A DNA stretch of 64,000 nucleotides from Pisolithus tinctorius (lineage: Eukaryota > Basidiomycota > Agaricomycetes > Boletales > Pisolithaceae): the NCBI GenBank assembly GCA_024663395.1, contig JANFAH010000011.1, positions 1,703,804 to 1,767,803 on the forward strand. The letters run 5' to 3'. Positions 23,038 through 34,297 of this stretch are shown piece after piece. The translations under genes were made by a program, and so were the position numbers. The notes beneath the pieces were generated by a model. The model was given only the letters and a program-made list of their open reading frames with translations. It had not been told where the DNA came from and did no database searches. How positions within the stretch are numbered: position 1 is the first letter of the stretch; every line of letters starts with the position of its first letter.

Positions 23038-23395
23038 TAGTGCAAGGAATGATGCTAGCTTGAGTGCATTGTCCAGTTGTTTCCACTTGACAATTGCTGA
23101 TAACTTTGCTAGATCTGGTTGCACTCCATGTGGTCCAATTGTTGCTCCAGTGAGCATTGTTTCTGTCATGTACAAGTGGCACTTGGTTGGTGATAACAAT
23201 AGTTTGCATGTTCTGCATTGCTGGAAAATCCTTCATAGTTTTGTTAGCATACCATTGAAGGTGTTGTCTGTGCAGCTGCTGTCATCTACGAATAATTCCA
23301 TTGTGTTGTCTGATAGTATGTCATGTAGGCAGTTGGTCACTGTTGCTGAGAACATTGTTGGTGCACCTGTCCATCCCACATCAGCAAAACTATGA
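23038..23395 (-). pseudogene. Gypsy C RT fragment (right part)
   Basis: On the minus strand the reading is WTGAPTMFSATVTNCLHDIL, then TMELFVDDSS (the intact RT palm box VDD), LLLSPTKCHLYMTETMLTGA and KLASFLALT, where it meets the B insertion. It continues at 4826. The left (N-terminal) end stops near 23395, beyond which the sequence is unrelated. Confidence 0.85.
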
Positions 23396-23768
23396 TGTGC
23401 TTAATCTGTCTTGATTCCAGCTTAATTACTTGGAAATTTTTGTCAAGAGTGTCAAGAGCACTAAGCTGTACCAAGCCAGTAAGTTGAGACACACCAAGCC
23501 ACACTAGCTTGATTTGGGTACTGTTGTGCACCATTTTTTCAGGAGAACACAGCCACAATGATGGCATTCCATAATTAGAATCAAACTCTGCACTAATTGA
23601 TTATGTAAGCATGCCATAATGATTGATATGGGCACCATTAGGGTCCATTTTTCAAGTTGAACACAGCTGTGTCCACATTGAATGATGCTCATGCCTGAAA
23701 TAGAATCAAACTCCACACAACATGCTTATGTAAACATTACATAATAGTTGATATGGGTATCATTAACC
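23396..23768. repeat. Two diverged ~115-bp direct repeats
   Basis: Phrases GATATGGG(C/T)A(C/T)CATTA, AGAATCAAACTC and CTTATGTAA recur about 115 bases apart (around 23511 and 23624, with a partial third start at 23748). No coding sense is seen. Confidence 0.55.
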
Positions 23769-23965
23769 TCCATGTGTTTCGAACGCTTTGTTTCTCAGTG
23801 GGAAACTATGTACAATGAGAGAAGGAAATGGAGATGTCGCGGTTTCTAAGTGAGATCTATATGCCAGGACGAAAAGCTTGACGATGGAACTGTGAATTGG
23901 GTGGAAACCCAAAGGGTTTTCCAGCCTGGAGGAGGAAATGTATCTGGGGCGAAGAGTGAGCTGTG
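23769..23965 (-). repeat. Terminal direct repeat B2
   Basis: 197 bp starting TCCATGTGTTTCGAACGC and ending GAGTGAGCTGTG. It is nearly identical to 24224-24420. It is the outer end of the element. Confidence 0.85.
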
Positions 23966-24223
23966 AGGGCGGGATGGGTACCGATCAGGTCAATTCTTCA
24001 TGGCTTTCCCAGATGACAATGTCCTGCCTGTGGGCATTTAGACCTGAGAGAGGGTGCGGCGGGTGGGTGCGAAAAACGAGAGGAGATCTGCTTGATGGCT
24101 GGAGGCGCAGAATCTGCAATTCGCGAAGTGTGCAGAGGACAAGAGACGCGTCACACTTCGCTTACTCACGCATGGACTAAATTCTATGCAATGCTCTGTA
24201 AACTCCGCTTACATAGAAAACTA

Positions 24224-24420
24224 TCCATGTGTTTCGAACGCTTTGTTTCTCAGTGGGAAACTATGTACAATGAGAGAAGGAAATGGAGATGTCGCGGTTT
24301 CTAAGTGAGATCTATATGCCAGGACGAAAAGCTTGACGATGGAACTGTGAATTGGGTGGAAACCCGAAGGGTTTTCCAGCCCAGAGGAGGAAATGTATCT
24401 GGGGCGAAGAGTGAGCTGTG
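24224..24420 (-). repeat. Internal direct repeat B1
   Basis: Second 197-bp copy, next to the recombinase gene. The 258-bp spacer 23966-24223 would be the A2 segment. Confidence 0.85.
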
Positions 24421-24502
24421 TCCCTTTGATGAAGGAGCCCAGCGACGCCTACAGCGAAGCTCTTAGCCCTGTGAAAAGGAGATGGGTGCTTACTGTTGGA
24501 TG

Positions 24503-25480
24503 TTAGTGGACTGGTGGCATCGTGTATCTTGTGAAATGTTCAAGTAAAGCTGGGGTGTCATTGAGGTATGGAGCTAGTATCATTGCGTGCTGGCGTGGAT
24601 ATAGGGTGAAGGAGTCTCCTGCCCACCTGCCGATTGTTTTGACTACGTCAAACGGCGTGCGTCGAAGTAAGTAGTGTAAGGTTCCTCCTATCCTCAGGCT
24701 GTGGCCCTTGATGTTTGGGATATTGTGCGCTGTTGTTAAGGTATTTATTCACCTGAGTACCTCCGTTTTCGAGAGAGGGTGGGGGCCCTCTGGGCCTCTG
24801 ATATTCCGTGGGTTTCGCAGAATATGTGGTAAGTGAGTAATCCGGTGCCGTAAGTTTCTTTGGTTTTCTCTGCCCACGACGCTCCAATTACTTCGAGGAT
24901 GCGATCGACTTGTTGCTCTGTTATGGTGTGAGCGCCTTCTTCCTCTGGGACACGTGTGATTCTCGATTGAGTGGGAGATGGTTGCCATAGCTGTAGACGT
25001 TCTTTGGCTAGGCAGTGTGGGTGTAGGGGTGAGGGGTGCGGGGTTAGGCCAGGGTGGTAGGGGCAGGGAGGGGCCATGGATGATAGGTAGTGGTTAGGTG
25101 TCGTGAGTGGAGCATCGAAACGTTGCCGAACTTCTGGTTTAGTTGTCGAGGAGGGATTGTTGGATGAGACTATACTTGTGTGTGGCTGCGGCTTGCCTTC
25201 GTTCCTTCGTTTCGAGAGTGATTCGAGCACGGTCAATGATTTTGGCTGCTGGGGAAGGGTATGCTCCTTCTCTCCTAAGCTGCAGCTCAGTAGCGTTGGG
25301 GGGGGCAGCTGCGTCGATGACAAAAGGTCGGATTTGTACAGGGATAGGGATTGGAGGGAGGAGAAGGTTTGGATGTCCGTATATTCCCCTTGATAAGGGG
25401 TCTGCTGGGTTGGCACCGCTTGGGACGTATTTTGTGTGTATTTGATTAATGCGAGGGGACCCGGCAACAAATGAGTGAAC
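24503..25480 (-). pseudogene. Tyrosine recombinase of the Ngaro-like element, internally deleted
   Basis: After a Pro/Ser-rich linker the minus strand encodes the core-binding start (VDRILEVIGASWAEKTKETY, then LLTYHIFCETHGISEAQRAP) and, around 24.75 kb, jumps to the catalytic end in another frame: NIPNIKGHSLRIGGTLHYL, TPFDVVKTIGRWAGDSFTLY, ending at TAA 24503-24505. HSLR is the H-x-x-R box and the Tyr in SFTLYPRQHA the likely nucleophile. About 150 residues between the two parts, including the first catalytic Arg, are missing, so this copy cannot be active. Confidence 0.82.
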
Positions 25481-27930
25481 TCATTTGAAAACTTCATTGA
25501 CTTGGGTATTGCGATGGCGACCGTTTCGCCAGCCTTCGACGACTCCAGTGTTATCTCCGAACGCAATGATTGAGCTGTCGTCTGCAACGACACGATCGAT
25601 TGCATAGACCAGAAATTCGAAGGTGACGGCTTCAGCCCATCCGATGTCTCTGGTGCCGTCTCGGCTGCTTTCCCAGCCTGGGATGAGTTTCCAAGCGCAC
25701 CAGTGTTCACTGATCTTGATTCCAATGCCAATTTTAGAGCTAGCATCAGAGAAGGCTAATATGTTGATGAGTTTATTGGGCGGGGAGATGGAGCGTTGGA
25801 CGTTGCCAGATTGTAGCTGGTCTGTCCACCAATCGATGTCGTTGGCTACTCTTTTGTCTGCCCGATGGGGCATAAGTGGCTTTGCAGCGCTTGTTTTTAG
25901 CATGGCCTCGAGGCCTGTTAGGTACGCTCTGCCACGTGGCAGGGCTGTGCAGGTGTGAAGTAATTTGCTGTATAGTTCTTTAACATCCTGTAGAACGTGG
26001 GTTGGCCTTTTGCGCCATGCATGGATTGCCTTCAGGTACTTCGTTGTTTTTGTTGGGCTTAGTGAGACGCGGTAGTCTTTGAGATCCCACAGAAAACCTA
26101 TGTATGTTGTGGAGTGGCTAAAGGGTTGATCTTTCGACTTCTCCCAGGGGATCCCAAGGTATTTTGATAACGCATCTATGTCTTCGAAGCTGTACGAGAA
26201 TGACGCATCGTGAGTGGATCTCGGTGATCTCCTTGACAGATCTTGAATCGGCTGCAAACAGTTTTCATTGAATTCTTCAGTTACGTCGTTGTCTTGGGTT
26301 CTGCCCGAGAATAAAATCCTAGCCCCTAGTTGCTGGGGTTCTGGTGAAGTGATTTCGGATTGCCATACTTTCCTTAGGCCGTTGTAGGCTGCGAGGTATT
26401 CCCGCTTGATGCGTGCGAAGATATGATCATCCACCGATTTGTCCATGGGTCTGATGCCGTGATGTCTCATGATTTCTGTACCGGTGTGAGGAATCCGCAT
26501 TCCCTGGACGCATAAGCCCCTATCATTAACCGTTCCATGACTACTGTTACGTCTGCTCCCATCTCACGTTCACCATTGTTCATGTGCTACCTTCCCACGC
26601 CCTCGCTCCCTCTCGTGTGGAGCTATACCCGCGGCCGCTGTGCTCCGGTCGTTGTTTTTCCTCGGACTCTTTCTCTTATCATGGTCTCTATTCCTTTAGT
26701 GCTTGTAATATACCCTCGGCCTCTGTTTGGCCTGTCTTCTGTGTACACGCTGTCGCGCGGCTTTCCTTTACTGTACCCTGTCTTACTTAGGTTCCGGGTT
26801 TGTCTGGAATATAAAACCCTGTACTTAGGTACAGAATGATACCTTTTGGCACTCAGAAGGTCACCATGAGTTTCTTTTCCACTTTGTCTACACTGCACAT
26901 CTCGCATTCCGCCGTGCACGAACTACGTATACCGCTCGCACCGCTCGCATTGCCAGTACTACTCTGCGGACCATGCCGTGCACGTCACGAAACACTACCG
27001 CTACAAAGTGCTGGGTCTCTCCTTCTAGTCCCGACAGTCCAGAATCCCTTGGGACGAACAATTCATTCCCTTCATTTTTTTATTGTTGTTATCTAAGCCA
27101 TCTAGCTCGTGTTATACAGCTACTTGGACTTTTCCTACACCGGCATCGGCCATGTTACCATATATGCCTGATGATGGTGATGCTCTGAAGGCGAGACAGG
27201 TGTCCATGCATCTGTGGGTGCCTGATATCTTTATTACGTTCGCTGGCCATTGCAAAGGGTGCAAGGGGATTGTGCGATAGGCTTTGGCAACATCTCTAGT
27301 CGCTAATTCAGATCCTGGTGGTAGGCATGCAAGTAATAGGTATATGATGGCGAATGTTCCCCATGTTGTTGGGAAGTCGTGTGCGTTGGTATGGGAGTTG
27401 ATTGAAGGATTGGGGGTTTGTTCGTTCGGGGAATGGGGGAATGAGAAGTTTTGTATGAGGCAGTATTTACCGGGGCGGTCTGACTTGGGTATGATTGATA
27501 GTGGGGACGACTGAAAGGGTCCTATTAGTTCGGTGATGGCATCTAGTGTGAGGGGGCCGATGTAGCAGCCTTTTTCAATTTCTTTAGTTATTGTCTTACA
27601 GAGTTCTTCGACATAAGTGAGAACGGAATCTCTGTTAGGGGGGGATTGTACACGCTTGATCGATGGAAAGTTTATACAGAATCCCTGGCGAAGGCCCTCC
27701 GGGATCTTACTGAAGCAATGGTTTAAATTAAACTTGTTGAGCTCTCGTTCCCAAGCCTCTACATTATATGGTGTCGTTGGATGCAGCCTTTTGTGTGCGA
27801 GGGCATCTCTGGGCACCATGTGTTGTTGCACCACACCCGGAGCATAGATGCTTGGTGTCATGGCGTGATACCATACATTGTGTGGGGTGTGCAATTTCAT
27901 GTTTTTGATATGTTTTGAAAGTCTCTGCAA
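25481..27930 (-). pseudogene. RT-RNase H of the Ngaro-like element, split by a solo LTR
   Basis: The RT N-terminal half (27930-27144) contains FQSSPLSIIPKSDRPGKYCL and ATRDVAKAYRTIPLHPLQWP and stops at NMADAG. Past the solo LTR the frame resumes as TEIMRHHGIRP then VDDHIFARIKREYLAAYN (palm box VDD), the thumb (TTYIGFLWDLKDYRVSL) and RNase H (NILAFSDASSKIGIGIKI, GWAEAVTFEFLVYAI, AFGDNTGVVEGW). TGA at 25481-25483 sits where Arg is expected, and reading goes on into NPADPLSRGIYGHPNLLLPP. Upstream, in another frame, a gag CCHC knuckle (CSGCGATTHGAQRC, ~27800-27843) overlaps the start of this ORF, so RT probably starts inside or just after gag. Confidence 0.88.
26485..27139. mobile_element. Solo LTR inserted in the Ngaro-like RT
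   Basis: 655 bp, TGTGAGGAA ... TTTTCCTACA with TG/CA ends and short inverted termini, flanked by CCGG (26481-26484 and 27140-27143). Cutting it out rejoins the RT in frame (NMADAG + TEIMRHHG). It has a TATA-like TATAAAACCC near 26811. It is rich in CpG compared with most of the window, so it is probably recent. The family is unknown; it is unlike the LTRs of A and B. Confidence 0.8.
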
Positions 27931-28000
27931 TTTTTTGCACCTTTTCCCATGCTCTCTGGACGATTGTTTCAGTTCCCCAGTGCTCTCCCCTGAAGGGATG

Positions 28001-29728
28001 AGCTTGGGAATGTTTTTGTGACTGCCAATCAGTATTAAAGTGCTGCCTAGATAGTCAGAATAGCAGTAAACAGCCTAGAACATGATGAAACCCCTAAATA
28101 CCAGCAGGAAGAGACCATGGCACAACACCTCAAGGTGTCTGCCCCACATAATGAGCTGTTGATATGTTGGAGTAGGGAGACCCAGGGACAGGAGGCGAGG
28201 ATACAGCCACAGCATGCTTAGTCAGACAGACACACATGCAACATACAGAGGCACATGTACAGTCAGGATATGATACACCATGAGTAGAGTTCATCCCACC
28301 AAAGTTGAGTCCAACCATTCCATGTGGTGATGAGAGTGGAACCAACCCAAGCAGCACCACTGCACTGTATCCACCATACCAATACTATACTGACACTAGT
28401 GAACAGATGCAAGGTGACTGCATGACCCACATGTGTACAGAGGGTACAAAAGAACAAGCTGAGTAACTAACTTGGAAGCAACCACCACACTACTATCAAT
28501 CTGCCTCACAGAAGTCAACCACAAAATGTACAGGGCCAGTTCATGTCCTCACGTACACTGGAGATCACAGCAGTGTGGTCACCCCTTGGAACCCCATACA
28601 CCAGTGACTACTCATTCCTGTCAGGTACTCAATCACTGGATATTCCACTATCGACTGTATGGCCCTGGCGAGACTGCCTAAGAATCACTTCAGGTAACCA
28701 TTTTTCATAAGCATTTAGGCTGAATAGTTTCTCCAAACCCTCTAGCCTAATAGCCTCCAAGACCAAGGTCTGCCCAGGGACATCTGGTCATGTCCCAGGG
28801 CTATGCAGATTTTTAGGCCCTGAGACAGATGGGACTTCCCACATAGCCATCCATTCAAATGCAATTATTTGGGATGTCCCAAGACTGCCTTGGGTGACTG
28901 GGGTCCCTACTCCTGAAAGTGCCACTTATATTAGCATTGAAATAGCTGCAGAAATCCTAGCCCCCTTGCTCCTCTGACAGATATAATACACAAAGTATCC
29001 TTTGACCTATACATCCCCTCCCATCCCACCATGCATAGTAGTATACAATAGTACTTTTCATGTACATCTTTGCAATGTGATTCTGCTCTATTGGGACATC
29101 TCACTAGTTGCCAGGGAGATGACCCACCTGGGCCTCCACATTTGCCTTGAAAATTGCAATAATAAATCCAATCAATTTGTGTCTATACCTCATGCAATTT
29201 GTACTGTATGAAGGAAGAAGTGAATGGTTTTTGAACACTTGTGTGACAAGCCAATATCTCAAAGTCCCCCACATAGAACATGGTGTTGGTCACCTTTGCA
29301 ACACCATCTGCAGAGGGCAGAATGTCCCAGATGAGCCTCTGAGGTTGTCATGGGGCATTGTGCTGGTCTGCAAAGGTCACTTAGGAGGATGTGCCATCAT
29401 AGCCCTCTGAGGCTGGGATGGGACATCCCACTGACTTTCATAAGGGGAGTGCATGGACCCATACCATCTGTGATGAAATCTGTTTGCAGTCCTGCATGTG
29501 ATGGGAGAGTTGCAATGAATGCCATTCACAAACCTGCATGTCATGTGAGAGTTATGCCAAGGAAGCATATGATTCAATGTGGAGCAAGCAGGCAGATCTT
29601 GCTCTTGCTTGTAATACATCAGGCCATGGCATTACTGCTCATACAAATTCTGACACCACAAGCTTCATCAAGCATGCCCATCTCCCCCAATCGATTCAGG
29701 CTGCAAGGACAATGTGGAGTATCTGGTA
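28001..29728. other. No gene seen
   Basis: Only short open frames, no motif and no clear repeat. It is CpG-poor sequence typical of old decayed DNA, ending at the copia target site. Confidence 0.5.
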
Positions 29729-29733
29729 CAGGG

Positions 29734-30076
29734 TGTTGGAGATATTTTGGGATATCCAGAGGTTAACATTGGCAAGTGTATCTCATACCTGTGCACATTG
29801 GTCCTACATTGCATTCTCTAATTTTTACTGGTCCAGATACTTTCAACCCTGGTCATACATAGCCACTATAAGGTATAAATGTCATCCACTCATAACTGGG
29901 CACCTCAGTCGTCATATCCCTGAACTGAGGTGAGCCCAACTACCTACCTTCACTACCACTTGTACTCATTTACCATAGTCACTCATTTGCTTTTAGGTAC
30001 TCCTAATCTGAGTCATTGTATCCCCAAGATTGAGTTGTTCATTTGCTTTTAGCCATTTTCATCGCTCCCTGTTACA
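29734..30076 (+). repeat. 5' LTR of the copia element
   Basis: 343 bp; starts TGTTGGAG, ends GTTACA. It has a TATA-like TATAAATG at about 29874. Confidence 0.93.
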
Positions 30077-30081
30077 GGTTA

Positions 30082-33000
30082 TGAGCCTTTCTGTTGCTAC
30101 TACCTCATCAGGCATATATGCCATGCCAAAACTTACCAAGAAAAACTGGGTAGAGTATAAGATGAAGACCATGATGTCGTTGACAGCACATGGTTCACCT
30201 GCCACCTCAATGGCACTGTGTCTACTGCCCAGCCACTACCAGTTGATGACAAAACTGGTAAAATCAAGATCACTGACAAATCACATGATGCAACCCCTGC
30301 CAAGATTGAGACAAGTCTAGCCCTTTCTGATGCATTCAGGCAAAAGGAGGCACTTGCAATCCAGCAGTTATATGCTACGATCCCAAATAGCATCTTAATA
30401 CAGGTCCAGCATCTTGACTGCCTGGCTGACATTTGGTTGGCCATCTGGGCCATCTATGAGACCAAGAGTGACATGATGCAGGTAGATATCCAATCTTGCC
30501 TGCAGAATATGAAATGTGGTGAGAGGGATGACATGCAGAGTCACCTCACTACTATGATGACACTACAGGAGGAACTAGCTGGCATGGGCTCTCCAGTTGA
30601 TGATCATGATTTCTCAGCCATGATCATGAATTCCTTACCCAATTCCTTCAGGACCCTCTTGTGCACTACTACTGCCACAATCCATGCCTCTGGACAGACT
30701 CCTACATCCAGTGCTATCAAATCTGTTGTCCCTGAGGAGGCCAATCATTGCAACATTGGGAAGGATGTGTCAGCAACAACTGATGCAGCACTCAATGCTT
30801 CTGCAAAGAATGGTTATTGCAATCGCAGGTCGAGAAATTCAAACAAGACTTGTTTTAGCTGCAATTGGGTCAGTCATCTCTCAAGGGATTGTTGGCAAAA
30901 GGGGGGAGGAAAGGAGGGCCAGGGTCCTCATCAGAAGTCAACACAGTCAGCCAACACAGCCACAGCTCCTGCTGATGATTTTGCATTTGCCACAACAACC
31001 CTGTTTCCTGAGGCCACTCTCCTCTCTGTCCCTGCTGAACAGCATGGTGCTATTGTCAACTCCAGTGCAAGCTCTTATTTTTGCCCTGATTGTGCAAAAT
31101 TCACATCGTTCACCCCCATCACTCCAAAACCAGTCAACATCACTGATGGACAAACCATCTATGGAACTGGATGTGGTGATGTTGTCATCAAGTTGCCCAA
31201 AGGAACTGAGTGCAGCCATGTTACCTTGAAGGATGCACTTTTTGCTCCAGACATCGCTTTCACCCTCATATCAACCATGCACATCACTTTGGCTGGCTTT
31301 TTTGTTCAAATGATTAAAGGTTTCTGTGAAATCTGGTCACCTGAGCCATCTAGTGTGCTCATAGCCTGCATCCCAGAAGTCAATGGCCTGTATAATGTTG
31401 CCACAGCTATTGAGGTCACAGCCACCACTTGTTCACCTCACACCCACATGTCCCTTCACCACTTGCATGAATGCATGGGCCATATGTCATGCAGTGCTAC
31501 AAGGACTATGGTGTCTAATGGCATGGTAGAAGGCATTGAGATTGCCTCCCAGCCTGACAACAACTTCCGTGAAACATGCATCAGGGCAAAGATCACTTGT
31601 GTTCCTTTTCCCACCAAGTCAAACACCCATGCCACAAAATATGGTGAATGGATACACACTGATGTGTGGGGTCCTGCTCAGGTTGTGTCACTCCAAGGAA
31701 AACTATACTATGTTTCCTTCACTGATGACTTCTCACATGAAACAATGGTTACCTTTGTCAAGAAGAAGAGTCTCGTCTTCACAGCTCTTCAAGACCATGT
31801 CCAATATGTCCTTAATCAGCACCATGACACCAAGGTCAAGTTCATATGATGTGATCGAGGCAGCAAGTATCTGAGCAATGATGCCAAAGGATACTTTGCA
31901 AATAGAGGCATCCAACTTGAGTTGACCATGCATGACTCACCCCAGCAGAATGGTGTTGCAGAATGGGCAAATCACACCCTTGTTGGGCAGGCACATGCAC
32001 TTCTTATTGGTGCAGGTCTCCCACACACACTCTGGGCAGAGGCTGTTAATCATGCCACATACCTCAAGAACTGCTCTCCAACTTACACTCTTATCAACAA
32101 GACCCCCTACAAAATGGTCCATGGGCACAAGCCCAACCTCTCTGACCTTCAACGCTTTGGATGCAAGGTTTTTGTCTGCCTCAAGAGTGTGGGAAAGCTT
32201 GATGAGCAGGCCAAAGAGGCCAGGTTTGTCAGCTATGACTCACAAAGCAAAGGCTACAGGATCTGTTGGCCAGAAACTTGCTGAGTATTTGTTGAGTGAA
32301 ATGTATGCTTTTCCCCAGAAGAGGTTAGACAAACTCCAGGAGCTTCTACTCAAACTCCAGATGTTGTTGAGTTCAAGGGGGAGACTGAGATAGTCAACCT
32401 TCAAACAATGTCATCAAACACTCCTGAACCATTTCCTGCTGATGTCCCATTGCCACTGTCACCTCTAACCACTCCACTGAGCTCACCATCATCACAACAA
32501 GACAGGACCATACCCATTCTACCACTCAATGTCCCAGTTCCTCGTTTCCCTTGCAAAGCCTCATCTCACAAACCTGGCTTCTATGCAAGCAAGAGTTTCC
32601 CACCACCACATGCTAATGCAATGTGGGAGGTCGAACTCGACACTGACAAAGAATTCTGTTCAGATGTTGATGCTGTTGATGCTGTTGAACATGCTATCAC
32701 TTCAGTTGAAAGTGATGAGCCATCTGTTGATGAAGCCCTTCAAGGACCAAATGCAGACAAATGGCATACAGCCATGGGTGAAGAAGTTGCCACAATCAAG
32801 AAGATGGGCACTTGGGAGCTCATCAATCCCCCTCCTGGTGCTAATATCATTGACTCCCATTTTATCCTCAAGGTAAAATGTGATGAAAATGGCAATATCT
32901 CGCACTACAAAGCTCAACTTGTTGCAAATGGACAACAACATCATGAAGGCATTGACTTTAATGAAACTTTTGCAGCCATTGCAAAACTCCTGTCCATCCA

Positions 33001-33619
33001 AGCTGTCCTTGTCAATGCTGCTTCCCAGGGTTGGGAAATCCACCAGATCAACATTAAGAATGCATACCTCAATGCTGAACTCACTGAAAACATGTACATG
33101 TGCCCTCTGCCTAGTTATCTCAAACCTGGCCAGGAAGGCAAAGTCTGTAGGTTGCTTAAGTGTCTTTATGGCATGAAACAGGCTGGTTTCAAATGGTATC
33201 ACACCCTTTGTGAGTTCTTCAGTGAAATTGGTTTCATGCGATCATCAGTCAATCATGCAGTCTTCTTCAGGCTTGGTGCCAAGTTATTGTCTGTCATCTC
33301 TGTCTTGACAGATGACATGGCACTTACTGGAAAGACTATCACAACAATATCTTGGGTAAAGGAATGATTTAAGGAGAAGTTTGATGTATCTGATCTTGGA
33401 GAGATCAAATGGTTGCTCAGGCATGAGGTTAAATACAACAGGTCTGCATGCACACTGTCCATCTCACAGCGGACATACGTCGACTTGCTGGTTGATTGCT
33501 TTGAGTTGTCAGATGCAAATGCTGTCTCCACACCCATGGAACCTGGCACCATCTTATCCAGCAACCAGTCACCCTCAACTCCTCATCTTGTTGCTGAAAT
33601 GAAGAATGTCCCCTACAAG
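30082..33619 (+). pseudogene. Copia gag-pol: gag, protease, integrase, RT
   Basis: Starts MSLSVATTSSGIYAMPKLTK, changes frame near 30.2 kb and continues with the gag core (LYATIPNSILIQVQHL) and a zinc knuckle CFSCNWVSHLSRDC. Protease reads IVNSSASSYFC where IVDSGAS is expected (31058-31060). Integrase has the HHCC start (LHHLHECMGHMS), WIHTDVWGPA, then TGA 31847-31849, CDRGSKYLS and SPQQNGVAEWANHTL with the catalytic Glu kept. TGA at 32282 and 32297 precede NVCFSP. RT has WELINPPPGANIIDSHFIL, QINIKNAYLNAEL (first catalytic Asp to Asn, 33050-33052), CLYGMKQAGFKWY and VLTDDMALTG, TGA at 33365, then DVSDLGEIKWLL. It is interrupted at NVPYK by the solo LTR. Confidence 0.92.
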
Positions 33620-34018
33620 TGAAGCAACCAAAGACAAAAGTCTTCTCAGCTATCACTTCAAACCAGAGAGTTTGGGAGTGGAACCCGTTGATTGAGGGAC
33701 AAGCTCAAAATGAACTAGATTAGAGAGTCCAGCTATGAAAAACGACGGGACTTATATACTGCCTTACTGTTTGTACGTACTGCCACGAGAGATCGTTCCA
33801 GAAAGAGACAAACAAGAGAGAGAACTATGCTATTGGACAAACGCGAACATGTGTTAGCAATGAGGCATGGCCTTACTAAGTATCATGTAAGCGTGAAAGA
33901 GTAAGCAAAAGGAAAAGTCCGAGATGACTAAGCATCCCTAAAGCGGAGCCCTAACCAGAGGGACAATATATATAGGCAAGTAGGGAACACAGAAGTGGAA
34001 AGTCTACCAGTCGTTACA
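33620..34018. mobile_element. Solo LTR inserted in the copia element
   Basis: 399 bp, TGAAGCAACC ... GTCGTTACA, flanked by ACAAG (33615-33619 and 34019-34023). Removing it restores NVPYK-EIVRSFAWATLGSCPD in frame with copia pol. It is more CpG-rich than its host. The family is unknown. Confidence 0.85.
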
Positions 34019-34144
34019 ACAAGGAGATTGTCAGGTCATTTGCATGGGCCACTCTTGGCTCTTGTCCTGACATTTCCTTCCCCACTTCCATTCTCTCCCA
34101 ATTTCTACAGAATCTGGGCTGCACACATTGGGAAGCTGCAAAAT
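34019..34144 (+). pseudogene. Copia pol piece between the two insertions
   Basis: Reads EIVRSFAWATLGSCPDISF, then SILSQFLQNLGCTHWEAAK, the usual stretch between copia RT and RNase H. It ends at the Harbinger insertion; the next codons (WVIHYLKG) are at 38038. Confidence 0.88.
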
Positions 34145-34297
34145 AGTGGCACTCAAGGTGGTGCTGGAAGTGCTCTGGAATTGTTCTGGAATGGCATCTG
34201 CAACTGGCATTGGCCTTGCAGAGTTTGAAAAGTTATGTCTCCTCTATGACCACACATTCAGTGCTCTGCTCGCCTGCAAGCAATCTCAGGTCAGCCC

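Larger units (their letters stand above)
23769..28000 (-). mobile_element. Ngaro/DIRS-like tyrosine-recombinase retroelement, degraded
   Basis: The order on the minus strand is gag zinc knuckle (~27.8 kb), RT and RNase H (27.9-25.5 kb), tyrosine recombinase (25.4-24.5 kb), then two 197-bp direct repeats separated by 258 bp. This is the 3' half of the A1-ORFs-B1-A2-B2 split-repeat layout of Ngaro-type elements. No A1 copy of the 258-bp spacer was found near 28 kb, so the 5' end is probably lost. The right limit is estimated from the end of coding similarity. Confidence 0.8.

Noticed and set aside
26505..27129. Insertion with 5-bp TGGAC duplication as alternative border of the solo LTR in the Ngaro-like RT
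   Set aside because: It also restores an open frame, but the ends are not TG..CA; the CCGG-flanked 26485-27139 version has LTR ends and restores the conserved RT sequence.
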